From contig NZ_VOBG01000042.1 of assembly GCF_008369295.1 (NCBI RefSeq), positions 1 to 35,440 on the forward strand: a DNA stretch of 35,440 nt, given 5' to 3'. Under the pieces are notes generated by a model, which was not told the origin of the DNA, searched no databases, and saw nothing but the letters and a program-made list of their open reading frames with translations. The translations under genes and the position numbers were made by a program. Origin of the DNA: Pseudomonas sp. ANT_H4. Its GTDB lineage: Bacteria > Pseudomonadota > Gammaproteobacteria > Pseudomonadales > Pseudomonadaceae. Positions within the stretch are counted from its first letter, which is position 1. Every line of letters begins with the position of its first letter. Positions 23,270 through 31,688 of the stretch are shown piece by piece.

Positions 23270-24527
23270 CCGTTATCCAACCTTGCTGCCCGGTCACTCG
23301 CCAGTGATGAAACAGCCGGGGTACCACAGTCCGCATCTTGTCCAGCCATTGGCTAATGCGCCGCTTGCGCCTATGAAGAGCCTTGTATTTTCGTCGGGCC
23401 CAGCGTTCAAGCGCGCGGTCAATGTGCTGGAAGATGCCAAGCATGGCTGTCCGATAGAACGAGCCATAGTATTGCGACCACCCCTGTATCACTGGATTGT
23501 AGAGCCGAGCCACGTCGACCAGCGTCACGTGGGTTTGGCGATTGAGTCGCCACCTGCGTACCGCTTGCCGCATCCGCTTTAAGGCATCCGCACTCGCTCC
23601 CGGAAGGAAGCTCGTGAAGAGCTGGTCTTGTTTGCTGAGCGCCTTCCTCGGCCTAAAGGTGAAGCCGAGGAAGGTAAAGCTCACATGCGGATAACCTGCG
23701 CGACGGTTACTGTCCTTGCAGTACACGACCTTCGATTTCTCGGGGTGCATCGTCAAGCCACAGGCAGCCAGCCGTGAAGCAATGGAGCGCATCACGTACT
23801 CCGCTTGCTTTCGACTGCGGCAGTGCACCACCGCATCATCGGCGTAGCGGGCAAACGGGCAGTTGGGGCTGGTACGTTGCATCCAGGTGTCGAAGGCATA
23901 GTGCATGAACAGATTCATCAGGAGGGGACTGATCACTCCACCTTGCGGGGTGCCGCGTTCGCGTCGGACGCGCATACCGTGATCCGTTTCGAACGGCGCA
24001 ACCAGCCACCGCTCGATGTACAGAAGTATCCAGTCCTCCTTGATGTGCAGGCGCACCGCCTTCATCAGCAACCCATGATTGATCTGATCGAAGGCTGCCT
24101 TGATATCAAACTCCACCACCCAGTCGTATCGCCAGCAGCGCTCACGCGTGATCGCCACCGCCTGCTTCGCTGATCGTCCCGGCCGGTACCCATAGGAGTC
24201 CGAGTGGAAGATCGAGTCCAGCTCCGGCTCGATGAGAAGCTTGACCACGGTTTGCGCGACACGATCACCAACCGTGGGCACTCCCAGCTTGCGCGTGCCT
24301 CCCGATGCCTTGGGAATTTCTACTTGCTTGACCGGAGGCGGGAAGTACGACCCCGACGACATCCGATTCCACAGCTTGTAGAGATTCTTAGACAGATCCC
24401 GCTCGAAATCGGCGATGGTTTCATCGTCGATGCCGGCAGCACCGCGGTTGGCCCTGACCTGCTGGTAGGCGTCCCATACCGTGCGTTTCGCTATGTCATA
24501 AGGTTTCGCCGAGCTCACGCCACTCAT
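23259..24527 (-). CDS. ltrA: Group II intron reverse transcriptase/maturase
   Basis: 422 residues, intact. RT domain: RKLGVPTVGDRVAQ (79-92), SYGYRPGRSAKQAV (111-124), VEFDIKAAFDQINH (138-151, catalytic Asp141), RGTPQGGVISPLLMN (191-205) and FARYADDAVVHC (225-236; YADD catalytic pair). The maturase/X domain follows (LYNPVIQGWSQYYGSF region, then basic KALHRRKRRISQWL). There is no C-terminal HNH endonuclease, as in class C and some other bacterial lineages. The protein binds its intron RNA to promote splicing and retrohoming. Unusually, its last codons and stop lie within domain V. Confidence 0.93.
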   Translation of the reverse strand: MSGVSSAKPYDIAKRTVWDAYQQVRANRGAAGIDDETIADFERDLSKNLYKLWNRMSSGSYFPPPVKQVEIPKASGGTRKLGVPTVGDRVAQTVVKLLIEPELDSIFHSDSYGYRPGRSAKQAVAITRERCWRYDWVVEFDIKAAFDQINHGLLMKAVRLHIKEDWILLYIERWLVAPFETDHGMRVRRERGTPQGGVISPLLMNLFMHYAFDTWMQRTSPNCPFARYADDAVVHCRSRKQAEYVMRSIASRLAACGLTMHPEKSKVVYCKDSNRRAGYPHVSFTFLGFTFRPRKALSKQDQLFTSFLPGASADALKRMRQAVRRWRLNRQTHVTLVDVARLYNPVIQGWSQYYGSFYRTAMLGIFQHIDRALERWARRKYKALHRRKRRISQWLDKMRTVVPRLFHHWRVTGQQGWITGAV

Positions 24528-25046
24528 CCCCGGAGGTTGGCAACGCTCGTCGGCCGGATAACGCCGCCCCTTCGCTCCACCTCCATTACAGAGGCTTCAT
24601 CGCTACTACGGGAGGCTCCGCCCCTCGTTCCAGCATCGGTATTCTTCCTCATGGTGTTGGCCATTTGTCATTTTCCTTCGCATCTGGAACAAGGTTCTCA
24701 CGTTCCGTACCAAAGCCTGTATGAAGATCATGCCGCCTATACACCGGCTGCCATCGGGTCCGTAAGCAGGTAACGCCCCGACTTGTCCTGAAGCCAGTAC
24801 TCCACCTCAGTTTCGGCAGCACCTTGGGCATAACGATGCGTCATCGGACGGTTTGCTTTCGCTCATCTTCTCCATACTCACCTGCCATCCTCAGGGATGA
24901 CTTTTCCTCGGTCGCTCACCACCACACCTTTTGGATGCAGCAGCACCGGGTGGTTTGAAGTCCGCTCCTGCAAGCCGACTTCGGAAGGCCTACTTCCATC
25001 TTCGGCACAGCAGCACAGGTCATCTGACCTGTGTTCGTGACACACA
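24528..25046 (-). ncRNA. Group II intron 5' ribozyme domains
   Basis: About 520 nt between the intron 5' end and the maturase start, with no ORF of its own worth keeping. By position it must hold domains I-III and the start of domain IV. Individual exon-binding sites were not assigned by eye. Confidence 0.65.
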
Positions 25047-25559
25047 GTACTGGTTACCCTTCTTGGTCTGATGCATTTCCGGGTCGCGCTTACCGTCCTT
25101 GTTCTTGGTCGAACTCGGCGCATTGATCAGCGTGGCATCGACGATCGTGCCTTGGCGCAGCGACAGCCCTCGGTCGCCCAGATAGCCATTGATGACAGCC
25201 AAGATGCCGGCGGCTAGTTCGTGCTTCTCCAGCAAACGACGGAAGTTGAGGATGGTGGTTTCATCGGGGATACGCTCCAAGCTCAGCCCCGCGAACTGGC
25301 GCAGGATGGTGGTCTCGTACAGCGCCTCTTCCATCGCTGGATCGCTGTAACCGAACCAGTTTTGCATCAGGTGCACGCGCAGCATCGCCATCAGCGGATA
25401 GGCCGGACGACCGCCTTCACCCTTGGGATAATGCGGCTCGATCAAGGCAATCAAACCCTTCCACGGCACCACCCGATCCATCTCGATCAGGAACAACTCT
25501 TTGCGGGTTTGTTTGCGCTTACCGGCGTACTCGGCGTCGGCGAAGGTCATCTGCTTCAT
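25047..25559 (-). CDS. IS5-family transposase, 5' exon
   Basis: ATG 25559, opening MKQMTFADAEYAGKRKQTRK. It carries the N-terminal DNA-binding part and the first catalytic Asp (GTIVDATLINAPSS), and runs to KKGNQY, where the intron begins. Nearly identical to residues 1-171 of the right copy (for example LMQNWF versus LLQNWF, LSLERI versus LNLERI). Without splicing, translation ends a few codons into the intron. Confidence 0.82.
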
Positions 25560-25628
25560 CGGGAAACTCGGTGGGTGGAATCCGGGTATTTTGCCAAAAT
25601 CTGGAAGTCTTCTTCAGAGTTTCCCTAG

Positions 25629-26020
25629 CATTAAGCTGGGCGCGACAACAGACGTCTAGTTGGGCGGCACCTGAAGGTTTCGACCAGCCACATAACGGCC
25701 TAGGTCAATCGACGGGCAAGAATAGAATGTCTCCTATAGTCCGCTAGTGTGCGCTCTCTTGCTTGGATGGCATTACGTTCTGGCCCAACGTTACTGTAGC
25801 GAATCCGCAGCAGTATCAATCAAAGCCTCCTGTATCCCGCGTGAAGAAAGACGCTACGTTGCGCCCGTTCTTCCACGGCTTCGCTTGCCGCCCCGCTACG
25901 GCAGATTCGAAGTATTCATCGAAATGTCATCCTTTAGAAGCAGTGCGGTAACAAGGAATTTCTACCCTTTGCATCGCGAACCGCAATTGTGCGGCCAGCA
26001 ATATTGCGAAAGGTGATCAA
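25629..26020. other. Gap upstream of ptxA (promoter region)
   Basis: 392 nt with no supported gene; frames here are short and overlap each other. It must contain the ptx promoter. A single TGTCAT half-site lies at 25925-25930, about 90 nt before ptxA, but the second Pho-box half is not convincing. AAAGG 7 nt before the ATG is the ptxA ribosome-binding site. Confidence 0.55.
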
Positions 26021-26848
26021 ATGACGCCCCATCCGATACAGGACGCCGTGCTGCGGGTCGACCGGTTGAGCGTCGTCTATCCAGGCGGCGTGACAGCCCT
26101 ACGCGATACCTCGATTGCATTTCGGCGTGGTGAGTTCACCGTGCTGCTTGGTCTCTCGGGCGCAGGCAAGTCGACCTTGCTCCGTAGTCTCAATCGACTC
26201 GTCACGCCCACTGGCGGCAGTGTCACCAGCGAACTCGGTGAACTCGGCAGCGGCTCGGCCTTGCGTCAGCATCGTCGGCGTACCGCCATGATCTTTCAGC
26301 ACCACCAGCTAATCGAACGTCAAAGCGCACTGGCTAATGTGCTTACCGGTCGGCTGGCCTTTCACAACACGCTCCGCTCGCTGTTTCCTCTGCCGCGTGC
26401 CGATCAGGAGATTGCGCTCAGTTGCCTCGCTCGGGTCGGTCTGGCAGACAAGGCGCTAAGCCGGGTGGACAAACTGTCCGGTGGCCAGCAGCAGCGGGTA
26501 GGCATCGCGCGTGCGCTAGCGCAACAGCCGGCGATCATTCTGGCCGATGAGCCGGTAGCCAGTCTCGACCCGGCCACTTCGGTCCGTGTTCTCGGATTGC
26601 TGCGCGACATCTGCAAGGAAGACGGCATCACCGCCATCGTTTCGCTGCATCAACTCGAATATGCCCGCCGCTTCGCCGATCGCGTCGTCGGGCTGGCCGA
26701 TTCTCAGATCGTTTTCGATGCCGCGCCCTCGGAACTCACCGATGCGCAGCTTGAGCGCATCTATGCAGGCCGCTCTACGACTCAGCCAGCGAATGCTCCG
26801 GCTGAACCACCTGTCATGCTCGAACCTTCACTGGAGATGTCCCGATGA
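26021..26848 (+). CDS. ptxA: Phosphite ABC transporter ATP-binding protein PtxA
   Basis: 275 residues; ATG 26021 with AAAGG 7 nt upstream. PhnC-like ABC ATPase: Walker A GLSGAGKST (about 44-52), Q-loop FQHHQL, signature LSGGQQQR, Walker B AIILADEPVASLD and H-loop IVSLHQLEYA are all intact. It energises uptake of phosphite together with PtxB and PtxC at the inner membrane. The stop overlaps the ptxB start by 4 nt (ATGA). First gene of the operon. The homologous PhnC/PhtA proteins serve phosphonate or hypophosphite uptake; the ptxD linkage fixes the substrate here. Confidence 0.93.
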   Translation: MTPHPIQDAVLRVDRLSVVYPGGVTALRDTSIAFRRGEFTVLLGLSGAGKSTLLRSLNRLVTPTGGSVTSELGELGSGSALRQHRRRTAMIFQHHQLIERQSALANVLTGRLAFHNTLRSLFPLPRADQEIALSCLARVGLADKALSRVDKLSGGQQQRVGIARALAQQPAIILADEPVASLDPATSVRVLGLLRDICKEDGITAIVSLHQLEYARRFADRVVGLADSQIVFDAAPSELTDAQLERIYAGRSTTQPANAPAEPPVMLEPSLEMSR

Positions 26849-27708
26849 AACGCTTATCCGCGCTCTTATTGACTTGCTTGCTGTCCGCTGTTTCAAGTTT
26901 GTCCGCCCTAGCGGCCGATGCCGATCCGGATGTGCTAAAGGTTGCCCTGCTGCCGGACGAAAACGCCTCCGAGCTGATCAAGCGTAACCAGCCGCTGAAG
27001 GATTATCTGGAAGAGCATCTGGACAAGAAGGTGCAGCTGATCGTAACCACCGACTATTCCTCGATGATTGAGGCGATGCGCTTTGGCCGTATCGACCTGG
27101 CGTATTTCGGTCCGCTGTCCTACGTCATGGCCAAAAGCAAAAGCGACATCGAGCCCTTCGCTGCCATGGTCATCGACGGCAAGCCGACCTATCGCTCGGT
27201 GATTATCGCCAATGTGGCGTCAGGCGTGAATGAGTATGCCGACCTTAAGGGCAAGAAGATGGCCTATGGTGACCGGGCATCGACGTCCAGCCATTTGATT
27301 CCCAAAACCGTGCTTCTTGAGACGGCCGATTTGACGGGTGGGCAGGACTACGAACAACATTTTGTGGGCACGCATGACGCCGTTGCCGTCAACGTGGCGA
27401 ACGGCAACGCCGATGCGGGTGGGCTGTCGGAGGTAATTTTCAATCACGTAGCCGAACGTGGCCTAATCGATCCGAGCAAGGTGAAAGTACTTGGTTACAG
27501 CGGCGAATACCCCCAGTACCCCTGGGCGATGCGCTCGAACCTGAGCCCCGAGCTGAAAACCAAGGTGCGGGATGTATTCGTCGGTATCGACGATCCCGAA
27601 GTGCTGCGCAACTTCAAGGCCGAGGCCTTCGCGCCAATCACCGACGCCGACTACGATGTGATCCGCAACATGGGATCGCTGCTCGGCCTCGACTTCGCCA
27701 CGATGTGA
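26845..27708 (+). CDS. ptxB: Phosphite-binding periplasmic protein PtxB
   Basis: 287 residues. The signal peptide MKRLSALLLTCLLSAVSSLS...ALA gives a mature protein starting near ADADPD. PhnD-family binding-protein motifs: LLPDENASELIKRNQPLKDY, TTDYSSMIEAMRFGRIDLAY, FGPLSYVMAK, YGDRASTSSHLIP and HDAVAVNVANGNADAGG. The tyrosine and STSS residues are those that contact phosphonate or phosphite oxygens in this family. It delivers phosphite to PtxC. Overlaps ptxA (ATGA) and ptxC (GTGA). Confidence 0.93.
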   Translation: MKRLSALLLTCLLSAVSSLSALAADADPDVLKVALLPDENASELIKRNQPLKDYLEEHLDKKVQLIVTTDYSSMIEAMRFGRIDLAYFGPLSYVMAKSKSDIEPFAAMVIDGKPTYRSVIIANVASGVNEYADLKGKKMAYGDRASTSSHLIPKTVLLETADLTGGQDYEQHFVGTHDAVAVNVANGNADAGGLSEVIFNHVAERGLIDPSKVKVLGYSGEYPQYPWAMRSNLSPELKTKVRDVFVGIDDPEVLRNFKAEAFAPITDADYDVIRNMGSLLGLDFATM

Positions 27709-28544
27709 GCACCGATATGTCTACTCATTACGACGTGCAGGCGCTGCCTGCAGAGCAACGCGAGCACATCCTTCGAGGCTTCGGCCTCGGTTGGTGGCGC
27801 CAGCTGGGGCAGGTGGCGATTGTATTCGGAGTGGTGCTGTTGGCCTGCTGGTACGTGGGGCTGCTCGATGCCACCACGCTGCTGAACGGGCTGCCCTCCA
27901 TCGCGACCCTGGCAGGCGAGGCCATGCCGCCAGACTTTTCGGGCTATCGAAGCTGGATTCGCCCCTTGATCGACACCTTGGCGATGAGCATCGCCGGTAC
28001 GGCCATCGCAGTGGTGTTCTCGCTGGTGGTGGCCTTCGTTGCAGCGCGCAATACGGCGCCGCACCCCCTTGTGTTCGGTGTTGCCCGGGTGCTGCTCAAT
28101 GCCCTGCGGTCGGTGCCGGAGCTGATCATGGGCATCATCTTCGTTGCAGCCGTAGGGTTCGGCGCCTTGCCGGGCGTGCTTGCCCTGGGTCTGCATTCGG
28201 TCGGCATGGTCGGCAAGTTCTTCGCCGAGGCCATCGAGCACGTCGACGAAGCGCCGGTGGAAGCCGCTCGGGCGGCGGGGGCTACGCCGATGCAAGTGCT
28301 GCTGCACGCGGTTTTGCCACAGGTGACGCCGCAGTTCGCCGACGTGGCGATCTACCGCTGGGAATACAACTTTCGCGCCTCCACCGTGATGGGCATGGTT
28401 GGCGCCGGCGGTATCGGCTTCGAACTCATGGGCTCGCTGCGCATCATGCAGTACCAGGAGGTTGCAGCAATCCTGCTGGTCATCCTGGCCATGGTCACGC
28501 TAGTAGACGCCTTCAGTGGCGTGCTGCGCAAACGTTTCAAATAG
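27705..28544 (+). CDS. ptxC: Phosphite ABC transporter permease PtxC
   Basis: 279 residues from GTG 27705, which overlaps the ptxB stop as GTGA; the ATG at 27717 is an alternative. PhnE-like permease: membrane segments around VAIVFGVVLLACWYVGLL, LAMSIAGTAIAVVFSLVVAF, LGLHSVGMVGKFFAEAIEHV and VGAGGIGFELMGSLRIMQYQ. The cytoplasmic EAA loop (VEAARAAGATPMQVLLHAVL) docks PtxA. Translation is coupled along the operon, and ptxD follows 8 nt later. Confidence 0.92.
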   Translation: MSTDMSTHYDVQALPAEQREHILRGFGLGWWRQLGQVAIVFGVVLLACWYVGLLDATTLLNGLPSIATLAGEAMPPDFSGYRSWIRPLIDTLAMSIAGTAIAVVFSLVVAFVAARNTAPHPLVFGVARVLLNALRSVPELIMGIIFVAAVGFGALPGVLALGLHSVGMVGKFFAEAIEHVDEAPVEAARAAGATPMQVLLHAVLPQVTPQFADVAIYRWEYNFRASTVMGMVGAGGIGFELMGSLRIMQYQEVAAILLVILAMVTLVDAFSGVLRKRFK

Positions 28545-28552
28545 GACAAACC

Positions 28553-29563
28553 ATGCTGCCGAAACTCGTTATAACTCACCGAGTACACGATGAGATCCTG
28601 CAACTGCTGGCGCCACATTGCGAGCTGATGACCAACCAGACCGACAGCACGCTGACGCGCGAGGAAATTCTGCGCCGCTGCCGCGATGCTCAGGCGATGA
28701 TGGCGTTCATGCCCGATCGGGTCGATGCAGACTTTCTTCAAGCCTGCCCTGAGCTGCGTGTAGTCGGCTGCGCGCTCAAGGGCTTCGACAATTTCGATGT
28801 GGACGCCTGTACTGCCCGCGGGGTCTGGCTGACCTTCGTGCCTGATCTGTTGACGGTCCCGACTGCCGAGCTGGCGATCGGACTGGCGGTGGGGCTGGGG
28901 CGGCATCTGCGGGCAGCAGATGCGTTCGTCCGCTCTGGCGAGTTCCAGGGCTGGCAACCACAGTTCTACGGCACGGGGCTGGATAACGCTACGGTCGGCA
29001 TCCTTGGCATGGGCGCCATCGGACTGGCCATGGCTGATCGCTTGCAGGGATGGGGCGCGACCCTGCAGTACCACGAGGCGAAGGCTCTGGATACACAAAC
29101 CGAGCAACGGCTCGGCCTGCGCCAGGTGGCGTGCAGCGAACTCTTCGCCAGCTCGGACTTCATCCTGCTGGCGCTTCCCTTGAATGCCGATACCCAGCAT
29201 CTGGTCAACGCCGAGCTGCTTGCCCTCGTACGGCCGGGCGCTCTGCTTGTAAACCCCTGTCGTGGTTCGGTAGTGGATGAAGCCGCCGTGCTCGCGGCGC
29301 TTGAGCGAGGCCAGCTCGGCGGGTATGCGGCGGATGTATTCGAAATGGAAGACTGGGCTCGCGCGGACCGGCCGCGGCTGATCGATCCTGCGCTGCTCGC
29401 GCATCCGAATACGCTGTTCACTCCGCACATAGGGTCGGCAGTGCGCGCGGTGCGCCTGGAGATTGAACGTTGTGCAGCGCAGAACATCATCCAGGTATTG
29501 GCAGGTGCGCGCCCAATCAACGCTGCGAACCGTCTGCCCAAGGCCGAGCCTGCCGCATGTTGA
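28553..29563 (+). CDS. ptxD: NAD-dependent phosphite dehydrogenase PtxD
   Basis: 336 residues; ATG 28553 with AGGA 7 nt upstream. Oxidises phosphite to phosphate with NAD+, in the cytoplasm. D-2-hydroxyacid dehydrogenase fold: Rossmann GILGMGAIGLAMAD with Glu175 in YHEAKALD (the residue that discourages NADP). The catalytic set is Arg237 in NPCRGSVVDEAAV, Glu266 in FEMEDWA and His292 in FTPHIGSAV. Length and sequence agree, as far as I can recall, with the P. stutzeri WM88 enzyme throughout, implying recent transfer of one ptx lineage. The stop overlaps the ptxE start. Confidence 0.96.
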   Translation: MLPKLVITHRVHDEILQLLAPHCELMTNQTDSTLTREEILRRCRDAQAMMAFMPDRVDADFLQACPELRVVGCALKGFDNFDVDACTARGVWLTFVPDLLTVPTAELAIGLAVGLGRHLRAADAFVRSGEFQGWQPQFYGTGLDNATVGILGMGAIGLAMADRLQGWGATLQYHEAKALDTQTEQRLGLRQVACSELFASSDFILLALPLNADTQHLVNAELLALVRPGALLVNPCRGSVVDEAAVLAALERGQLGGYAADVFEMEDWARADRPRLIDPALLAHPNTLFTPHIGSAVRAVRLEIERCAAQNIIQVLAGARPINAANRLPKAEPAAC

Positions 29564-30426
29564 ATCCGGTCTGGCTGAAGAGCCTGGTAGCGATCGTTCA
29601 AACAGGCAGTTTTCAGAGCGCGGCGAGGGCGTTGGGGCTGGCCCAGCCGACGGTGTCGCAGCACTTGCAGAAGCTTGAAGAGCAGGTCGGCGTAACGCTG
29701 GTGCAGCGCAGTCGTAGCGGCTGCCAGCCTACCACACGGGCGCTGGCCTTCATGCCGCATGCGACCGCCTTGCTCGACATGCACGCCCGGGCGCTAGAAG
29801 CCCTGCATGGCAATCGTGAGCGCGTCGGGGCCAGCTCCAACATCGGCACCTACCTTCTCCAGCCATTCGTGCGCAACTATCTGACGACCGCAAATGAGAG
29901 GGGCGAGGTGGATCTGCGCATCGCCGCCAACCCGGATGTGGCCGACCAGCTACTGGCGGGCCAGCTCGACGCCGCGATCATGGAATGGTGGCTACCTCAC
30001 CCCGACTTCGAACACCGCCTCTGGCGGGTCGAGCCGCTGGTGCTTATCGTCAGCCCCGACCATGCGCTGGCTGAAGCAGGGTGCATAGAACGTGATCGTC
30101 TGGTGGACCTGCCGATGCTGGGAGGTGAACCGGGTAGCGGTACCGGACGGCTTCTGACCGAATACTTTGGCGAACTGGGCGTGCCTCGCAGCGGTATGCA
30201 GCTAGGCAGCACCGAGGCAGTCAAACAAGCAGTGAGGGCGGGACTCGGCGTGTCGTTGGTGATGGCTTCCGCAGTACAAGACGAAGTTCGCAGTGGCGCG
30301 CTGGTAGCTCTTCCCATCCCGGGGCTTGAAAAGCGTCTCCAACTGATCTGGCGCAAACCTCCCGGAAATCTGCACCCGCCGGGATTTGTGCGGCACTTAT
30401 TGGAGGAGGCAGATCTAGCTGGATAA
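29557..30426 (+). CDS. ptxE: LysR-family regulator PtxE
   Basis: 289 residues; ATG 29557 overlaps the end of ptxD by 7 nt. N-terminal winged helix-turn-helix (WLKSLVAIVQTGSFQSAARA, LGLAQPTVSQHLQKLEEQVG), then a LysR effector domain (about 85-289, PLVLIVSPDHALAE, GSTEAVKQAVRAGLGVSLVM). Known as the last gene of ptxABCDE. Expression in P. stutzeri depends on phosphate limitation; PtxE's own role is less clear. Encoded as part of the operon rather than divergently, unlike most LysR genes. Confidence 0.92.
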   Translation: MLNPVWLKSLVAIVQTGSFQSAARALGLAQPTVSQHLQKLEEQVGVTLVQRSRSGCQPTTRALAFMPHATALLDMHARALEALHGNRERVGASSNIGTYLLQPFVRNYLTTANERGEVDLRIAANPDVADQLLAGQLDAAIMEWWLPHPDFEHRLWRVEPLVLIVSPDHALAEAGCIERDRLVDLPMLGGEPGSGTGRLLTEYFGELGVPRSGMQLGSTEAVKQAVRAGLGVSLVMASAVQDEVRSGALVALPIPGLEKRLQLIWRKPPGNLHPPGFVRHLLEEADLAG

Positions 30427-30469
30427 GGTGATGGATGGTTGCGATCCAGCGCTTGGCTTGTCAGCCTAG

Positions 30470-31615
30470 GGAAACTCTGAAAAAGACTTTCTGATTTGGC
30501 AAAATACCGCGACCCCACCCACCGAGTTTCCCGATGAAGCAGATGACCTTCGCCGACGCCGAGTACGCTGGCAAGCGCAAGCAAACCCGCAAGGAGTTGT
30601 TCCTGATCGAGATGGATCGGGTGGTGCCGTGGAAGGGCTTGATTGCTTTGATCGAGCCACATTATCCGAAAGGTGAAGGTGGCCGTCCGGCCTACCCGTT
30701 GATGGCGATGCTGCGTGTGCATCTGCTGCAGAACTGGTTCGGCTACAGCGATCCAGCGATGGAGGAAGCGCTGTACGAAACCACGATCCTGCGCCAGTTT
30801 GCCGGGCTGAACCTGGAGCGCATCCCCGACGAAACCACCATTCTCAACTTCCGCCGCTTGCTGGAGAAACACGAGCTGGCGGCCGGCATCCTCGCTGTCA
30901 TCAATGGCTATCTGGGCGACCGCGGCCTGTCGCTGCGCCAGGGCACCATCGTCGATGCAACGCTGATCAATGCGCCCAGTTCGACCAAGAACAAGGACGG
31001 CAAGCGCGACCCGGAAATGCACCAGACCAAGAAGGGAAACCAGTATTATTTTGGCATGAAGGCCCACATCGGCGCCGATGACGAATCGGGTCTGGTGCAC
31101 AGCGTAGTGGGCACGGCGGCCAATGTGGCGGATGTCACCCAGGTGGACAAATTGCTGCATGGCGACGAAAACGTGGTCTGCGCCGATGCAGGCTACACCG
31201 GTGTCGAAAAGCGGCCCGAGCATGAAGGACGTGAAGTTATCTGGCAGGTGGCGGCACGCCGCAGCACCTACAAAAAACTCGATAAGCGCAGCGTGCTGTA
31301 CAAAGCCAAGCGCAAGATTGAAAAGGCCAAGGCTCAGGTGCGCGCCAAGGTCGAGCATCCGTTCCGGGTAATCAAGCGCCAGTTCGGTTACACCAAGGTG
31401 CGCTTTCGCGGCTTGGCCAAAAACACGGCGCAACTGGTGACACTGTTCGCTCTGTCGAACCTGTGGATGGCGCGCCGACATTTACTGACGAATGCAGGAG
31501 AGGTGCGCCTGTAATGCGGGAAATGGCCACCGGAGTGGGGTCCGGGTGGCGAAAACGTAAGAAATACTCGTCGAATTGATTGTTTTTTGATCATTTGGCG
31601 AGTTTAAAAGTTGCG
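30470..31615 (+). mobile_element. IS5-family element (right copy), intact
   Basis: 1146 bp flanked by CTAG on both sides (30466-30469 and 31616-31619), a 4-bp duplication typical of the IS5 group (YTAR targets). The ends are GGAAACTCTGAAA and CGCAACTTTTAAA (inverted), 9/13 matching. One full transposase gene. Inverted relative to the left copy. Confidence 0.82.
30534..31514 (+). CDS. IS5-family transposase, intact
   Basis: 326 residues. The DUF772-type N-domain (YPLMAMLRVHLLQNWFGYSD, IPDETTILNFRRLLEKH) is followed by a DDE catalytic core: Asp141 in TIVDATLINAPSS, Asp218 in CADAGYTGVEKRPEH and Glu274 in VEHPFRVIKRQFGY. The segment NQYYFGMKAHIG, which is split by the intron in the left copy, is continuous here. 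Cut-and-paste or copy transposition of the element is expected. The start is 64 bp from the left end. Confidence 0.92.
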   Translation: MKQMTFADAEYAGKRKQTRKELFLIEMDRVVPWKGLIALIEPHYPKGEGGRPAYPLMAMLRVHLLQNWFGYSDPAMEEALYETTILRQFAGLNLERIPDETTILNFRRLLEKHELAAGILAVINGYLGDRGLSLRQGTIVDATLINAPSSTKNKDGKRDPEMHQTKKGNQYYFGMKAHIGADDESGLVHSVVGTAANVADVTQVDKLLHGDENVVCADAGYTGVEKRPEHEGREVIWQVAARRSTYKKLDKRSVLYKAKRKIEKAKAQVRAKVEHPFRVIKRQFGYTKVRFRGLAKNTAQLVTLFALSNLWMARRHLLTNAGEVRL

Positions 31616-31688
31616 CTAGGTGGTATGCCGGGGAAATACATGGCTACTTCAGACCATCCCTAAGAATCACCTTAAAGGAGATAGATGG

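Larger units (their letters stand above)
23197..25046 (-). mobile_element. Group II intron with reverse transcriptase
   Basis: About 1850 bp inserted in the transposase reading frame. The 5' end reads GTGTGTC (25045 downward), fitting the GUGYG rule; the 3' end reads CGACTCAC(C). The junction is ambiguous by one nucleotide: either TACT/AC or TAC/CAC restores the frame. A 34-nt domain V (23236-23269) and a following domain VI-like hairpin (CTGCGGGGGCAG/CCGCGG region) are present. The encoded protein has no endonuclease domain. Confidence 0.88.
22627..25624 (-). mobile_element. IS5-family element (left copy) split by a group II intron
   Basis: Transposase and flanks are homologous to the right copy at 30470-31615 but clearly diverged. 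The inner end is CAGAGTTTCC (25615-25624) followed by CTAG. The outer end was placed by aligning TTTTAAA and CAAAT-GATC blocks with the right copy; no CTAG is seen there. Removing the intron (about 1850 bp) leaves about 1148 bp, matching the 1146 bp of the right copy. Confidence 0.75.
22627..31615. mobile_element. Candidate composite transposon carrying ptxABCDE
   Basis: Two related IS5-family elements in inverted orientation (22627-25624 minus, 30470-31615 plus) bracket the ptx operon, which is visibly richer in G+C than the backbone on both sides. The arrangement is that of a composite transposon. However, no matching target duplication is seen at the two outer ends, and the right IS has its own CTAG duplication, so independent IS insertions or later rearrangement are equally possible. 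Confidence 0.5.

Noticed and set aside
23259..24527. Reverse transcriptase as a retron or diversity-generating element
   Set aside because: The YADD RT with maturase domain, adjoining domain V and clean intron ends define a group II intron; no msr/msd or template/variable repeats are nearby.
25925..25930. Pho box for PhoB control of ptx
   Set aside because: Only one TGTCAT half-site is convincing at the right distance; the second half does not match, so it was not called as a feature.
25747..26016. Frames in the gap upstream of ptxA
   Set aside because: Several short overlapping frames, none with a good start site or protein-like sequence; treated as promoter region.
27791..28552. Upstream extension of the ptxD frame to 27791
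   Set aside because: The frame is open but lies over ptxC in another frame; the known PtxD N-terminus starts at 28553 with a good Shine-Dalgarno.
28352..29428. Long open frame on the minus strand opposite ptxC/ptxD
   Set aside because: It is antisense to strongly coding, motif-complete ptx genes; its composition (Arg/Gln-rich) is that of a shadow frame in G+C-rich DNA.
29997..31481. 494-codon minus-strand frame across ptxE and the right IS
   Set aside because: It spans the junction of two unrelated elements, opposite the LysR and transposase genes, and its sequence repeats as a shadow opposite the left IS copy.
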